From: Prorocentrum cordatum
Taxonomy: Eukaryota > Sar > Dinophyceae > Prorocentrales > Prorocentraceae
Assembly: GCA_963575745.1 (NCBI GenBank)
Contig: CAUYUJ010018571.1
Location: 713,475 to 777,474, forward strand
Reading direction: 5' to 3'
Length of the DNA: 64,000 nucleotides
Positions 52,111 to 61,984 of this stretch are shown here, piece after piece. Position 1 is the stretch's first letter. Every line of letters begins with the position of its first letter. Made by a program: the position numbers and the translations under genes. Below the pieces are notes generated by a model. It ran no database searches, was not told where the DNA came from, and was given only the letters and a program-made list of their open reading frames with translations.

Positions 52111-52860
52111 GACACGAGCACAAGACGGAAGACACAACGTACTGGACGCAGCCGCACACTACACCAACGCCAAGTCTCACTTCATGGACATCCTCATCTA
52201 CTGCCTTCGGGCCAACCAACTGCCGACCAAATCCAGCATCACTGAGGGCATCCTCCTCGACAAACGCAACCTGAAGAAGCAGATGTCCAGCCAGCGAATC
52301 ACACACCTCTCGGACGCGATTTGGAGGAGTTCCCACGCTGTACCATATTGTTGGGGGACCGCAAGCTGGCCTGGACGAATACCACCCCCAGCCACTGGCA
52401 TGGATTCCGAGCACACCGGCGCCGCGAAGGAGCAATCCTAGTACAGCGACGGACTGGCTGGTCGCTCCGACGCCAGAGACAACGCCACACCATCGAGCTG
52501 CATGACCTTACCAACGCGTTCCTGTGCCCAAGGATGGGGGACCTCCTCCACATCAGCCAACAACTTGTACGCGGCGACCTCCATGCACTAGCACATCAAC
52601 GACTGGTGAACAGTATTGTACTTTTTCCAGTGGAGGACAGCGAGGAGGCCTTCCTACTTCACTTCACGACGGCGGATTGCAGGGCCCAAGCGAAGCCCAT
52701 AAACAATTTGCAGGGGTTTATCATGAATGCATTACAGATTGGAAGAATACCACCCAGGACCCGATCATTATGTGTGATGAGGTAGAGGGACACCACCAGG
52801 ACGTATCATTATCAGGTTTCGCTGACGACTTGTTGAAGAATCGACTGTGCCCATCGTGCA
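52110..52860 (+). pseudogene. LINE reverse transcriptase core
   Basis: Reads AKSHFMDILIYCLRANQLPT, KSSITEGILLDKRNLKKQ. After a frame change it continues RQRQRHTIELHDLTNAFLCP (RT motif A, catalytic Asp in HDLTNAF). Later, in another frame, DVSLSGFADDLLK carries the motif C box FADD (codons 52818-52829). A middle stretch (AFLLHFTTADCRAQAKPINN, LQGFIMNALQ) matches the motif B area (QG.......). Motifs are in order but spread over three frames. Confidence 0.7.
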
Positions 52861-53611
52861 CGCTGAGGAGGCGATGGGGATGATTCATGCGGGAGATAAG
52901 ATTTTCGACTATGTACTCCACCATTGGCAGTTCGCACATCATAAATTAAAGAATGACATCGTCCCTAGCCTCGGATCTCATGTAGAGAATCGGAAGCTCC
53001 AGGAAATTTGCCCTTCCCCCCAGGGACTTGTCGCGTCAGATGCTCGCCACCTCGGAGCTCGCAACGCTATGACAGACAGCAACACATTGGAGATATCGAA
53101 TCGCGTGCATTCTATGACCGCGGGGCGGTGCCAATTGGGAAAGTTCTGGAACGAGAGAGGGCTCTGGAGGCCCAAGCGGGAAATCTTCCTAGGGAAAGTG
53201 GTCGAACCTGGGCTCTCGGGCTTGGAGGCCTTCGTCCTGAAGAAAACAGGGGAGAAGAAGCTGGGCTCCCAAACCGTAAAGTACCTTCGTGCCTTGATGC
53301 AGGGTCGCACCCAGACGATCCACGTGGACTCGCACATGGCTGCGATGAGTAACGTCGAGGCTCTCAAGCATTGGAAGATCCTTCCAGTGAGAGCAGAGTT
53401 AGCGGCCAGACGAATTAAATGGCTCCAGAGCATGTGCCGACACAAGCAAGCACATCGACAAACCTTGGTTGCCAGTTTCGGACATATCCCGGACGAGCCG
53501 TCTACCCTGAACGAAACAGGCCGAATCAGAGCTACGGCTAACCCATGGGCCCATCAGTTTTCCAGGGGCCTCGACCTCCTCAGGGACATCAGCGGCGCGG
53601 AAAGTTTCTGA
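52847..53611 (+). pseudogene. LINE conserved C-terminal region
   Basis: A 255-codon open frame reads AGDKIFDYVLHHWQFAHHKL, ARHLGARNAMTDSNTLEISN, RVHSMTAGRCQLGKFWNERG, PKREIFLGKVVEPGLSGLEA, FVLKKTGEKKLGSQTVKYLR, ALMQGRTQTIHVDSHMAAMS and LAARRIKWLQSMCRHKQAHR. The YLGA(R)..........EI..R......W...G.FW......K...F...V....L.G.E...L pattern is the post-RT region of dinoflagellate LINEs as I recall it. It is the longest uninterrupted piece of the element. Confidence 0.65.
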
Positions 53612-53769
53612 GAGATCTGGACGGACACGAACAGGTCTTGGAAGGCCCTCCCCACCCCGAACTCAGAGTCCGAACGAGCCTATCTCATAATAGACCCAGG
53701 CATCCTACGAGCAGCAGCGCGCGCCCCTGGGAGCCCTAGATGGCCTCGCTTCTACGACACCCCCACGGA

Positions 53770-54280
53770 CATGATCGATGCGAACTCGAAGATATTTAAG
53801 CGCGAACTTCTAGACCACGAAATTGGGCGAGGTTGCGACATGACATTCCCGAGCTATCGACAGTTAACTATTCATCAAGCCTCTATACCGAGCCGCGTGA
53901 TCACGAACCAGTACCCTAATTGCTACACGGTCCTGAAAAGCTGGGCTTGTGCCCAAAATCACTTCATCTTTGCCTACGCCCAGGGCCGATGCCGTATGGG
54001 ACGGAACACTGTGAAGTGGCTTCTGACAAACGTGAAGGGCCCCACGTGCGCCGTCGGCTTCGCAGCCTTTTCAGATCTGGCCTCATTATACGAACACAGC
54101 AGGATCGAGCATCTTCCGGGACCAAGCCCACTCCTCGACCATACCAGTGCTAATGCTGATCGGCAACGGCGACTCCGAGACGCCCTTCGAGCGCAACCAG
54201 GACGGGGACGACACAAAAGACAAGAAGGACACGTGCGAGGCGAAACCACAACTCACCACCCACACCAAGAATAATATGAT
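53770..54280 (+). pseudogene. LINE C-terminal zinc-finger segment
   Basis: Reads GRGCDMTFPSYRQLTIHQAS, NQYPNCYTVLKSWACAQNHF and CAVGFAAFSDLASLYEHSRI EH. Each piece has finger-like spacing (C...F.....L..H, C......A..NH, C...F.....L..H....H), but the second Cys of each pair is often lost. Such fingers contact nucleic acid in LINE ORF2 C-termini. Confidence 0.5.
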
Positions 54281-54825
54281 CGTGAAACAACTCCCCCGGT
54301 GCGCCCAGCAGAACCTCGACAAAGCAGCGTCGGCTTCGACGCCTGGGCCTTCAGGAGCGACGGCCCGCCCATCCTCTACAGTCAGGGGCAGACAGCCGAG
54401 TGCGGCAAGGCCACCAGGGAAAAAATCACGACCTTGGACCTCTACAGATCTACGGGAGGGGAGGCCTATTTGCGGCGGTGAAGAAGCTCAAAATAGAGGA
54501 CCCGCTCAAGACACAGGTCAAAACAATGTTCACGGACTACGACAACTACTACAACGAGCAGACGTCCGAGCTGGCGCCCGCATGCAAGGACGACCGCACG
54601 TACGAGAAGGAGAAGAAGAGGCTCGTAGTCCACGGGCCACTGATGGGGGGATACCTGGCGCTGAGGACGACCGCAGCCACGCAGAAGTACGGCGGGGCCC
54701 CAGCGACGACGCACATGAAACTATTCATGTTATTATCGAAGACACGGGAATGGGTGGGACACCACATGGCGGGAGCAATGAAAAAAAGGCTCGGGCAGGG
54801 AGGGGGCTGCAGTAGTGAGTGAAAG
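54280..54825 (+). pseudogene. LINE tail, unrecognised coding-like segment
   Basis: Two frames alternate: SVGFDAWAFRSDGPPILYSQ, then VKKLKIEDPLKTQVKTMFTD, YDNYYNEQTSELAPACKDDR, TYEKEKKRLVVHGPLMGGYL. Charged and helical, of protein-like composition, without a recognised domain. It ends at a stop at 54820. Confidence 0.35.
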
Positions 54826-55260
54826 CGAGGCGACCTCAGCTGAGACCAGGAGCTGGCTTAGCTCGTCCCCAGTCTCGGACCTTCGAGTGTGCACGATGTT
54901 TTTGGCCACTAAAAATGTTTTCCCTGGCAGTCGTAGTTTTGACAGTTTAGTCTCGAGCAAACACTCTTTGCAGCAAACTAGAGTTTGGCATCGATCGCAA
55001 ACTTGATCGTCCCGTTTTCTGATGTGATCCCCTCGATTTCTCCACACGTCAGAGGTCGTGGGTCTCAGGCTGGGGCTCTGTCGGGCCCCCTCGGCTGAGA
55101 GACCACCGCACAGGGTGGGGGTTTTTAGGCCCGCCATAAAGCTGGGACATCGCTCCGTTTGAAGGAGAGTTGCGAGCTGCGTGTCGTGCACTAGCACGTG
55201 ATGCTTGAACCTCGGGGCTAATGATGTGAATGAATGAAATGAATGAAGGGTGGCAGCGGG
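54826..55260 (+). other. Probable LINE 3' untranslated region
   Basis: No coding sense. It ends in gatgtgaatgaatgaaatga at about 55225-55250, a short tandem repeat consistent with a LINE 3' terminus. No poly(A). Confidence 0.4.
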
Positions 55261-55840
55261 CTGGCTTTTGATCGGAGCAACACGCGACCCCCTCGGCACG
55301 CGTTCGCGCATCAGGCTGACATGGGCTAGTGCGAATGTGTAAACCATTTTACAGTGCTACAAACTTTTGGCCATACTGTACGTTTTTATGAGTCGGATGT
55401 GGTTCAAGCCTGTCAAGCCTTGGTTGGTACTTCTCGCATAGTGTCTTGACGCTTATGGGATCAAGCATGCTCTGCGGGCCGCGCGTGCCCGTGGAAAGCT
55501 TTGGCTGGATGGCTCAACATCGACGGCTGGGCACTTTGCCATTGCAGCAGGTTTGTTCACGGTCACTTATTTGTCAGCTTCGTTGTGCGCTCTGGAAGCC
55601 ACACTTCCCGTAACCAGCGCAGGTGCATGACAATTACTGAACATGGATTCGTCTCAAACCTTGGAGGTTTGCACGAATGGCACGCGTAACCTACACACAG
55701 GCCGCTCCAGTACCTCTTCGCTTCGTTCGGCGAAGAGTTCATGGGGCAGAATGGGTGCTTTTCACGGGCACCGTCATGTTCCTATGTTTTTTCCTCCTTC
55801 TCTCCATCCTCCTCCTCCTCCTTTTCCTTTTCCTCCTCCT
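55261..55840. other. No gene recognised
   Basis: More AT-balanced unique sequence leading into a CTC tract. Confidence 0.5.
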
Positions 55841-55895
55841 CCTCCTTTTCCTCCTCCTCCTCCTCCTCCTCCTCCTCCTCCTCCTCCTCCTCCCC
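55800..55895. repeat. (CTC)n tract
   Basis: cct repeats with ttttcc interruptions, then a perfect run of about 45 bp. Confidence 0.95.
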
Positions 55896-56067
55896 GTGAT
55901 GCCCGCTTTTCCACGCCGCCAGACGTTCAGCGGCCCTCTGTCGCCCCCCTGCGCCCCTCAGGCGCGGCGCCCAGGCGCGATCTGCGGCGCTTCGCCCGCC
56001 CGCTCGCTCCCGGCCTCTCCGCCTCTGCTGACCCTGCTCCTGCTCAGGCGCGGGGCCAGGAGCGGTC

Positions 56068-56252
56068 CAGGCATCCCAGCGGGGGGCCGCGAGCTGGTGC
56101 GGTCGGGGGATCGCGCCGCATCGCCGATGCATCGGCGATGCGGGTCGATGTGGCGCCCGATCTTCTCCACGCCGACGTCACCGATGCATCGGCGGTGTCT
56201 TCACGATGCGGCGCGACCCTCTGCACCCACCCATCCGGACCCCATTCTGGAG
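56068..56252. mobile_element. Inverted-repeat element family I, copy 2
   Basis: gatcgcgccgcatcgcc on the left and gatgcggcgcgaccctc on the right form the inverted core shared with 40608-40810. A 26-bp perfect palindrome centred on gatgcatc occupies 56117-56142. Outer ends are more diverged than in copy 1. Confidence 0.6.
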
Positions 56253-56524
56253 GTCTCTTCGGTCTCTTGTCGGCTTTGTGTTCGGACTCGGGTGGCTGCT
56301 TGCCGGCGGTGCCATCGTCAAAAGAGTTGGGACGGTGAGCCTGCCCCAGGGAAGGGGTCGAGCGGCCGCCACCGCCGCCGCCCACGACGCCGATCCTGCC
56401 CAGGGGGGCCCCTCGAGGCGCCGAGAGTCGGCGCTCTTGGACAGGGAGGGGGGGCCCTCGACGGACCGAGGGGCACCTGCCGCTCCCAGGGCCCCCGTAC
56501 CGGTCGCCACGGCTACACCTTGGG

Positions 56525-56678
56525 CGATGCTTAAGAAAACTTAAATTTTGGGCCAGAGTCTCGTTTATTCTTAATGTTTCAATGTAGATCCTAAGATTTG
56601 AATAGAATGTTTGGGTTTTTATTCAACTTCTGAGACTATGAATTTCTTAACCCATGATTTCTTAAGCATTTCGCAGGG
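56525..56678. mobile_element. AT-rich inverted-repeat element
   Basis: gatgcttaagaaa on the left and tttcttaagcat on the right are inverted copies. gagtctcg and tctgagac form a second pair inside. AT-rich against a GC-rich surround, ~150 bp, no ORF. Single copy in the window, so MITE status is tentative. Confidence 0.45.
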
Positions 56679-56679
56679 T

Positions 56680-58550
56680 GTAGACGTCCCATCGGCCCTG
56701 GGGGCGACTGCCCCCCCGCGCCGACCCTTGCGGGCGTCGAGGGTCCAGGATGGAGGTTCGGAAGTTGGTGTTGGGCGTTTTTCTGCACGCTCCTCTGGAC
56801 TTGCGCGGGCTCTCTCGGCGTCTGGGGCCCCCGCGGAGATCGCCAGAGGCCTCGGCAGGCCTCCAGGTTCGCGCATGGAGGGTCGAGGTTTGTTGACGTT
56901 TCTGTGTTACTGGGCCTGGAGCCCCTTCGTCGCCACGGCTGGACGCAGCTCGAAGTGCGCGCCAGACACTCCCCGGACGGGCCAGGGGGTGATTTCGAGG
57001 CCAGGGTCCCCGACTTCATCGCCTTGAACCGAAGAATGAGGTCGCGTTGTTTCATCGTTTTCGGCCACCGATGGGTAGTTTCCTGGCCGCGGGGCCGTCA
57101 GAAACAGGTCTGGAAGTTCCGGTCCCCAGGGAAGGGGTCGAGATTGCTGGGGCCCGCGCATTGGAAACATCAGGACGTATTGTGTGAATGGGGCCCAGGC
57201 CCGTAAAAGTCTCGGGATGAAAAACAGCTCCCGGGGGTTCGGTCGAGAGCCCCGATGGCTCACGCATTGAGCAAAAAAGCACGGCGTCGGAAGTCTGGGC
57301 GCAATTCGATGCCTTCGGGGTGATTATTGTGGCTGTCGGGCCTCAGGGTGTTTACCACCAGTCGCGCCTCGTCGAGAGTTTTCCCCCTACGGTCAGCCTG
57401 GAGTCGTCCTGGGTGGCCGCCCCGTCCGAGAACCAAGCCGAGAGAGCATCCCCACATCCGGGCGCCATGAAAAAACACTGGGAGCGCTTCGGCTTGAGAA
57501 GTCCCACAGTTGAACACGAAGCCTGGAGCTCCGACCGTGATGTTCCACCACGTTCCATGATTCCATCAATTCGAATGACAGCGCAGCAACCTTCTCCGAC
57601 ATTCTAATCTGTCGAGGCCCATGATGAAGAAGCTCACGACGTAAGAGAAGCAGCGGTCTCCTTGAAGGACCGCACCTCGTTGGACCTCAACCCTCCATTT
57701 ATGCCATCATCCGCCGCTTCATCTCCCTTTCCTCACGCTATGCCTTCCTTGCTCAACAAAGACAAAGCGGGAGTACCTGGACAGGTTCCCTCCGAGTTAT
57801 CGTCCGAAGGCGCTTGTCGGCAGCGCCTAATGTTGTTTTGTGATATCAGGCTGCGTCTGTGGCCCGCATTCCCTCCTCAACCTCCTCAGAAGAAACGCAG
57901 CAGTTCACAAAAGGGGTGGCGGATTCGACCACCCGAGGGTGGGCCGAGGGGCGCATACGTAGATTCACCTCGGACCTCGGCCAAAGGATCGGACACGCCT
58001 GGGCGGGACAGTCGGTGCCCGCCCCCCGAGGCTGACGAGGCGGGTCTTGACCATGTGACGCGGAGGCGGGCGGCAGCGAGAGGCTTGCGGGGGGGGAGGG
58101 GGTCAGAGCTGCGGATGCCGGGTGCGGACACCATGGCGAAAGGGTCGTGCCGCGCCGACCTCGGCGGCGGCCCGGGCGCGGGCGCTTCCAGGTGGAACCC
58201 CGCCCCGTTGGGCTGGGCCCCGGCGGGGCGTTCGAGGCCGAAGGCCGCCAGTGGCCCGAGCCAGGCCAGGCCCCAGCCCCGACGGAGGAGGGGGATCGTC
58301 AGTGTGGGGCGGTCTGCGCGGTGCCAGGAGCCAGCGTCCACGTCGTCGAGCAGTGGCGAAGCGTCCTGGCTCGCCTATAGCCCTACCACACAGTGTTCTG
58401 AGGACTGATTGTGGTTCCCACGAGATGTTCTTCGAGCAGCTCTGGCGGAGTCCGTCCTTGTTTTAGCACGTCGGGCCTATGTTCTAAGAGCCTTGTTTTT
58501 GTTTTGCTCGTAGAACATGTGTGGGTTCTAAGAACATGTCGTGGTAGGAT
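56680..58550. other. No gene confidently recognised
   Basis: GC-rich unique sequence. Frames such as 57320-57607 and 57662-58408 and their opposites lack motifs. Confidence 0.5.
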
Positions 58551-58553
58551 GAA

Positions 58554-58693
58554 GTCTTGCTTGTCCCTCTACAGGGGGGGTATTCCAAAAAGTCGGGGGA
58601 CGATTTTTTGATTATCTTTCGGCCCTTCGGGGGCATTTGTGGAGTAGTTTTCATTGTTCGCCCAGAATCCCCCTGTAGGGGGACAGGCCCGAC
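58554..58693. mobile_element. Inverted-repeat element family C, short copy
   Basis: The left arm ttgtccctctacaggggggg pairs with the right arm ccccctgtagggggacaggc. The outer GTCGGGCC motif is degenerate on the left (gtcttgct) and intact on the right (ggcccgac). It contains the uninterrupted ggggggtattccaaaa sequence used below as an empty site. 140 bp. Confidence 0.75.
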
Positions 58694-58722
58694 CTGCTGG
58701 TAGGACCATAGGCTCCATAGGA

Positions 58723-58856
58723 CTCGGCATCGCTCGGACGTGTGAAGTGCTCCTTCGGCGAGGACCACCGAGGAGCATCCTGGATCACTCGGCGAAAAAA
58801 ACCCACGCACGAAACCCCCCAAAAACAGAGGAAATGGACGTCCGAGCGATGCCCAG
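58723..58856. mobile_element. Inverted-repeat element family D, copy 2
   Basis: Left end CTCGGCATCGCTCGGACGTG; right end, reverse complement, CTGGGCATCGCTCGGACGTC. Flanked by the 4-bp duplication AGGA (58719-58722 and 58857-58860). 134 bp, no ORF. Confidence 0.85.
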
Positions 58857-59063
58857 AGGAATGCCGGGACGGTCGGCCCCTGCTCACAGAGCCCGCGTCC
58901 ACGGCGGCGGCGGCAGCAGCCGGCCGGCGTCCCCGGGCTGCGGCCTCGGGCCCTGGGCGCCGCGGCCGCGGCCCCCGTGGGTGAAGGGGGCAGCGCTGCG
59001 CGGAGGCCCCGCGCGTGACCGTGTCCTTCGGCAGCGACTCGTGGGAGGCTCGTGTGCCCTGAG

Positions 59064-59416
59064 GTCGGGCCTGTCCCTCTCAGGGGGGGAATATTCTCGG
59101 GAGCGGCAGAGAGGGGGGTGAGGACTGGGGGGGGGGGATCTCATGGCGGGGGCCATGATATTTCCCCAGAGCTCATGGCGCCTCTTCTTGTTTTATTACG
59201 TCCCTGGCCCCCCCGCTGGGCCGCGCACATGCCGCCGGTCATGATTTGCACCCCCCCTCTTGGACACCCCCCTCTTGGCCGCTCCCGATATTCCAAAATA
59301 GTGAAAAATAGTCCAGGCACGATGTTTTGAGCAGTGTTTGACCATTTGGGAGTATTTTTTGGGGGGGTAATTTCAATTTTCGTCGAAAATCCCCCCTGTC
59401 GGGGGACAAGCCCGAC
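59064..59416. mobile_element. Inverted-repeat element family C, copy interrupted by family B
   Basis: The left arm gtcgggcctgtccctctcag and right arm tgtcgggggacaagcccgac are inverted copies. Inverted similarity continues outward on the right as ttaactttagaat, matching the outer end of the 61.97-kb copy. Without the B insertion it is about 156 bp. Confidence 0.75.
59097..59288. mobile_element. Inverted-repeat element family B, nested in family C
   Basis: Left end TCGGGAGCGGC; right end GCCGCTCCCGA (perfect 11-bp inverted repeat, continuing as AGAGGGGGGTG with small gaps). Flanked by the 5-bp duplication TATTC (59092-59096 and 59289-59293). The uninterrupted target, ggggggtattc(c)aaaa, is present in the family C copies at 58.58 and 61.02 kb. 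192 bp, no ORF. Confidence 0.9.
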
Positions 59417-59644
59417 TTAACTTTAGAATGCATTAGCGTCGGCTAGCGGCTAGCGTCTGCATGAGACAGCGCCGAGTCAGCGTCGATTCAGCGTCGATCA
59501 GCGTCGATCCGCAAGTGCCAACAAGGTGGCATGGAGGCTCCCATGGGTTGCCACAGAAGTGTCCACTCGTGTCCATGAGATCGCGCGTCCATGTGGTCAC
59601 GCCTCTGCATCCTTACAGCGAGGGCGTGGACGTGATTATAGTCA

Positions 59645-59805
59645 GGAGGAAAAAGATACACAGACACAACTAATCGTCGACTCCCAGGATAATACGGGAA
59701 AATATGGGAAGTGGGGAGGAAGACGAAAACCCAGAAAATATGGGAACGTATGGGGAATCCTGTTATTTGTGTGTATTTATGTGTGTGTGTGTCCCAGGGC
59801 CACTT
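59645..59805. repeat. Dispersed repeat family E, copy 2
   Basis: Matches 43188-43345 from acacagacacaactaatcg through ttgtgtgtatttatgtgtg. Confidence 0.85.
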
Positions 59806-59954
59806 CATATAGGTGCGACGGTCGTGGCGACGGTCGACTGAGGAGGATTGCGAAACTCATGTCAGACGGGGGGGCATCCTGACTCGTCCCGGGCAGGCGG
59901 GCGCCCTCCTGCCTCCCCATGGGGGGACGAGAGAAGGGCACGCTGTGCTAATAC

Positions 59955-60085
59955 CTTGGCATCGCTCGGACGTGTGCATTTTACCTTCGGCGAGGACCAT
60001 CGAGGAGCATCCTGGATCACTCGGCGAAACAACCACGCACGAAACCGAAACAACCACAGGGAATGGACGTCCGAGCGATGGCCAG
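59955..60085. mobile_element. Inverted-repeat element family D, copy 3
   Basis: Left end CTTGGCATCGCTCGGACGTG; right end, reverse complement, CTGGCCATCGCTCGGACGTC. Flanked by the 4-bp duplication ATAC (59951-59954 and 60086-60089). 131 bp. Confidence 0.9.
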
Positions 60086-60351
60086 ATACCTGCGTATGCA
60101 CTTGCCTCGTAGACCACCGTTCGGGTGATACGGAGGTTAGTGGTGGGGGGTGAGGGACGTGCATTTCGATATGCGTGTCGATGCATCTGTTCGTGTGTTG
60201 ATGCCCTGTCGGCTGCAGTGGATTGCGCATGTCGATCGCAGTTTGATGTGCAGTCTGGTATACAGTTCGACGTGGGTGTTGATTGCATTCAGGATTGCGT
60301 ATCGTTTGCAAGTGTGCTGACATGCCAAATTTTAATTCCTACGGATCAACC

Positions 60352-60612
60352 ACGGGGCACGCCACGAGAGAACCTCAGGACAATCCACGGGGCAACCCGC
60401 TGGACAACCATGGGGCAACCCACCGGACAACCACGCGACAGCCACGGACAAACCCTCGGGACAACCCACAGGACGATCGTGGGACAATCCACAGGACAAC
60501 CCACAAGAACCCACGGGACAACCCATTGGACAACCCACTGGACAACCACGGAACAACCTAGATGTCAACCCACGCGACAGCCTACGGGACAGCCCATTGG
60601 ACAACCAGGGGG
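60352..60612. repeat. 12-bp tandem repeat (gggacaacccac)
   Basis: About 20 degenerate copies of gg(g/a)(a/c)caacccac. Translations are Thr/Gln/Gly- or Val/Gly-rich and not coding. Confidence 0.9.
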
Positions 60613-60750
60613 CAGTCACCTCCTCTGTCTTTCCTTCCCTCGAGGCCTTTTGTTCTCTCCGTCCATCCTGTCCTCCTCCCCCTCTCCCGTCCCTTGCGGC
60701 CCTCTTCGAAGTCTTGGCGCCCTCACCGCCAGTCTCCACTTCTGAGGGTG

Positions 60751-60881
60751 CTTGGCATCGCTCGGACGTGTGCATGTTTCTTTCGTCGAGGACCATCGAG
60801 GAGCATCCCTGACCATTTGGCGGAAAAAACACGCACGAAACTGAAACATGCACGGGGAATAGACGTCCGAGCGATGGTGAG
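60751..60881. mobile_element. Inverted-repeat element family D, copy 4
   Basis: Left end CTTGGCATCGCTCGGACGTG. The right end has gacgtccgagcgatgg followed by tgag where other copies have ccag. The 4-bp duplication is not intact (left GGTG, right ATTG), so the right end has probably changed since insertion. Confidence 0.75.
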
Positions 60882-61139
60882 ATTGATTCTGCGATACGGA
60901 TGTCGCCGAGGCTTCTGGGCGCGCATGGAGCAGAATTGCCCACACCTCGATCGATCCACGTTCAGTGTTGATGGCGGACTTTGGCCTAGAATTAAGTCGG
61001 GCCTGTCCCTCTACAGGGGGGTATTCAAAATACAGTCAAACAAACAGTATGGGGACAATGTTTGGAGCATTTTTTATATATTTGGGGCAGTTGTTGCGTA
61101 TGTTTTATTTAATCGCTTCGCTCATTCCGCCGGCCCATA

Positions 61140-61745
61140 TTGTCGCACAGTTGTGGGCTAGCCGAGTTTTGGGGCCTCTTGGGGGCCGTTTTGGGGCCTC
61201 TTGGGGCCTCTTTTGGGCCTCTTGGGCGCCTCTTGGGGCGTCTTGGGGGCCTCTTGGGGGCCTCTTGGGGCCTTTTTGGGGCCTCCTGGGCGCCTTCTGG
61301 GGCGGAGGGCTCGATTTTTCAGTTCTCGGTTCCCCTCTTGAGCCCCTCTTGGGCCCGTCTTGGGGCCTCTTGGTCCGTCTTGGGCGGCACTTGGGCCGTC
61401 TTGGGGGCCCTCCTGGGCCGTTCCGGGGCCGTCTTGGGAGCCTCATGGGCCGTCTTGGAGCGGTCTTGGGGGCCTCTTGGGCCGTCTTGGAGCGTCCGGA
61501 AGCCGAAAAAGCCAGAACGCAAAAAACATCTAAAAAAACAATGAAAATCAACGATTTTGGCCTCTTGGGGCCCTCTTCGGAGGCCTCTTGGAAGGCCCTT
61601 GGGGCGTCTTGGAGGCCTCTTGGGCTGTCTTGGGGCCCTGTTGGGCGTCTTCGGGCGATCTTTGGCCGTCTCGGGGCCCTCTTGGACCGTCTTGGAGGCT
61701 TCTTGGGGGCCTCTTGGCCCGTCCTGGGGCCCTGTAACAGGGCTC
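61140..61745. repeat. CTTGGGG-core block
   Basis: The longest and cleanest block: ggggcctcttgggggcc and ccgtcttggggccctc units. It is interrupted at 61495-61560 by an AT-rich segment (aaaaaacatctaaaaaaacaa). Confidence 0.9.
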
Positions 61746-61935
61746 CGGCATCTCTGGCCCGACCTTGCGGGGACCTTGCCGGGGACCTTGCCGGGGACCG
61801 GCCGGGACCTGGTCGGGGTACTTCTCGTCTGGGGACCCCCAGGGGCCGCCCCGCGCGCGCGAAGTAGAAACATTGTAGAGCAGTTACCGGAGATCTTAGC
61901 ACGCCTCTGGCCCGTTGGGCCGGCGAATTTTTCGT
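61745..61935. repeat. Dispersed repeat family L, copy 2
   Basis: Contains tandem ggggaccttgcc units, then ggggacccccaggggc, gagcagttaccggagatct and gttgggccggcgaatttt, as at 37180-37375. Confidence 0.8.
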
Positions 61936-61984
61936 CCAAAATCCCCCTGTAGGGGGAGCAGGCCCGACCTAAGCCTAGAATGGC

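Larger units (their letters stand above)
50080..55260 (+). mobile_element. Decayed LINE (non-LTR retrotransposon)
   Basis: Plus-strand order is endonuclease (50080-50855), linker (50920-51505), RT (52100-52860), conserved C-terminal region (52865-53611), Cys/His zinc-finger segment (53770-54120) and an unrecognised tail (54280-54820). It ends near a tgaatgaatgaa-type short tandem repeat at 55225-55250, typical of LINE 3' ends. Single stops and frameshifts (about 50450, 51184, 51505, 52320, 52780 and 53611) inactivate it, but order and length (~5.2 kb) are close to a full element. No LTRs. The exact 5' end is unclear: coding sense begins immediately after the PPR relic. Confidence 0.75.
60996..61968. 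mobile_element. Inverted-repeat element family C, long copy
   Basis: The left arm gtcgggcctgtccctctaca and right arm tgtagggggagcaggcccgac are inverted copies. Beyond them ctagaattaa and (reverse complement) ctaggcttag extend the arms. The 973-bp body carries a CTTGGGG block (61140-61745) and the repeat family L, instead of the ~150-bp body of the other copies. No ORF with a domain. Confidence 0.65.

Noticed and set aside
60352-60612. Short regular repeats resembling a CRISPR array
   Set aside because: Units are 12 bp, contiguous and without unique spacers, in a eukaryotic context.
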